Shown: positions 63,637 through 64,000 of the stretch, piece by piece
How positions within the stretch are numbered: the stretch's first letter is position 1
Layout of the letters: each line of letters starts with the position of its first letter
NCBI GenBank assembly: GCA_037893245.1
Contig: JBAIAA010000099.1
Span: forward strand, 620,001-684,000
Reading direction: 5' to 3'
DNA from: Crossaster papposus
Taxonomy: Eukaryota; Echinodermata; Asteroidea; Velatida; Solasteridae
Length of the DNA: 64,000 nucleotides
Notes under the pieces: generated by a model
What the model saw: the letters and a program-made list of their open reading frames with translations, nothing else
What the model was told of the DNA's origin: nothing
The model's database searches: none
Made by a program: the position numbers and the translations under genes

Positions 63637-63894
63637 CTAACACATCAAGCGTGAAGTTACTGGAGGCTGTACAATTGGCAGAATTAGTCGCGGTGCATGT
63701 CACTGTATGCAATCCTACTCCAAAGGTTCCACCAGTGGTCGTCACATCGGTTCCATCCCCAGAATCACTACAAGAGATGCTTCCTCCGTCAGCATTGTCG
63801 GCAGTTACAATCGGCCAAGTTACTAAGGCCGTGGATGCATCGGCATCTGGGCACACGGGACTCACCATTGACGGTACGTTTACAACTGGTATCG
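63637..63894 (-). CDS. HYR domain exon II-36
   Basis: Consensus protein; class A. It is the first HYR exon of the window in transcript order. The upstream SINE is cut by the window end, so more copies are expected to the right. Confidence 0.88.
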
Positions 63895-64000
63895 CTGTGT
63901 AAAAAAGGACAATTAGTCGGTATCAATTCAGTTTTAGTTTTAAAAACCATAACGCAACTAAACCATAGAATGCCATGGTCCAGTGGCTACGGCATTTGCC

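Larger units (their letters stand above)
583..63894 (-). other. Gene model: giant HYR - mucin - EGF - vWD extracellular protein (partial at both ends)
   Basis: This is a chain of at least 44 exons on the minus strand: 36 HYR exons of one subfamily, five HYR exons of a second, a Thr/Ser-rich exon, an EGF-like exon and the start of a vWD domain. Each predicted acceptor leaves two bases before the first full codon, and each donor up to the EGF exon leaves one base, so all these introns are phase 1. The joined codons are sense codons: GCG (Ala) between 1.08-kb repeats, GCA (Ala) into the second subfamily, GAA (Glu) into the mucin exon, GAG (Glu) into EGF and GGC (Gly) into vWD. Such domains are known from secreted or surface adhesion and matrix proteins, so an extracellular role is inferred. 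No signal peptide, start codon, membrane segment or stop is visible. Two separate genes are possible but less likely given the matching phases. Confidence 0.75.
25497..64000. repeat. Tandem array II: 36 units of about 1,083 bp, each with one HYR exon and one SINE
   Basis: Exon-to-exon spacing is 1,082-1,085 bp throughout (mean about 1,083). Left to right, each unit has about 250 bp of intron with cagcgaacagactttata, the HYR exon, a short spacer, a tRNA-like SINE and an AT-rich stretch with a 16-bp hairpin. Units differ by a few per cent in the intron and hardly at all in the exon. Left-flank variants define classes: B (ggacttaaattggctggg) in units 16, 22, 24, 25, 27, 29, 30, 32, 33 and 35; A (actacacgcaag) in 23, 26, 28, 31, 34 and 36; N (actacccacaag) in 5, 6, 9-13, 20 and 21. 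The first unit lacks about 37 bp next to the array edge. The array runs off the right end. Confidence 0.95.

Noticed and set aside
25725-64000. Plus-strand ORFs of 91-121 codons repeated in each array-II unit
   Set aside because: They are antisense shadows of the HYR exon and SINE; the minus-strand frame has splice sites, HYR residues and synonymous-type variation.
25497-64000. CRISPR-like regular repeat array
   Set aside because: The period is over 1 kb, the units carry exons and there are no short repeats with unique spacers; the DNA is eukaryotic.

Overview
The window reads as nuclear DNA of a marine invertebrate. It has split genes with GT-AG introns, non-LTR retrotransposons, small inverted-repeat transposons, a tRNA-derived SINE and AT-rich introns. 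The LINE has an I-superfamily (Nimb-like) layout and ends in a CTCA-type tail next to a motif I associate with mollusc genomes. A mollusc is therefore my best guess; a lancelet or other deuterostome is not excluded.

Almost everything coding belongs to one very large gene on the minus strand, read from right to left. From 64,000 down to 25,497 lies a tandem array with a 1,082-1,085 bp period (36 units, the last cut by the window edge). Each unit carries one 258-nt exon for a HYR (hyalin repeat) domain of 86 codons, and the encoded domains are almost identical. From about 25,496 down to 10,013 lies a second, unrelated tandem array of about 2.46 kb units with five more HYR exons of a different subfamily. 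Further left are a Thr/Ser-rich mucin-like exon (8693-8881), an EGF-like exon (1408-1527) and the first half of a von Willebrand factor type D domain (583-794). Every junction is phase 1, so 41 HYR domains, the mucin linker, EGF and vWD join in one frame. The vWD exon ends in phase 0 and should continue beyond the left edge. The expected product is a giant secreted or surface-anchored extracellular protein. Both gene ends lie outside the window.

Mobile DNA fills the introns. A LINE with a long open EN-RT-RNase H frame sits between the EGF and mucin exons (about 1906-6340, minus). Inverted-repeat elements lie at 6750-6974, 7393-8196 and about 9302-9976. A 580-bp TTAA-flanked element occurs in three 2.46-kb units. 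Each 1.08-kb unit carries a tRNA-like SINE on the plus strand, antisense to the gene.

The most striking point is the 1.08-kb array itself. It is a long, homogenised block of one protein domain plus a captured SINE. It shows higher-order duplication patterns, and the few exon differences are mostly synonymous. All calls come from reading the sequence; splice sites and domain names have not been tested by search or transcript data.
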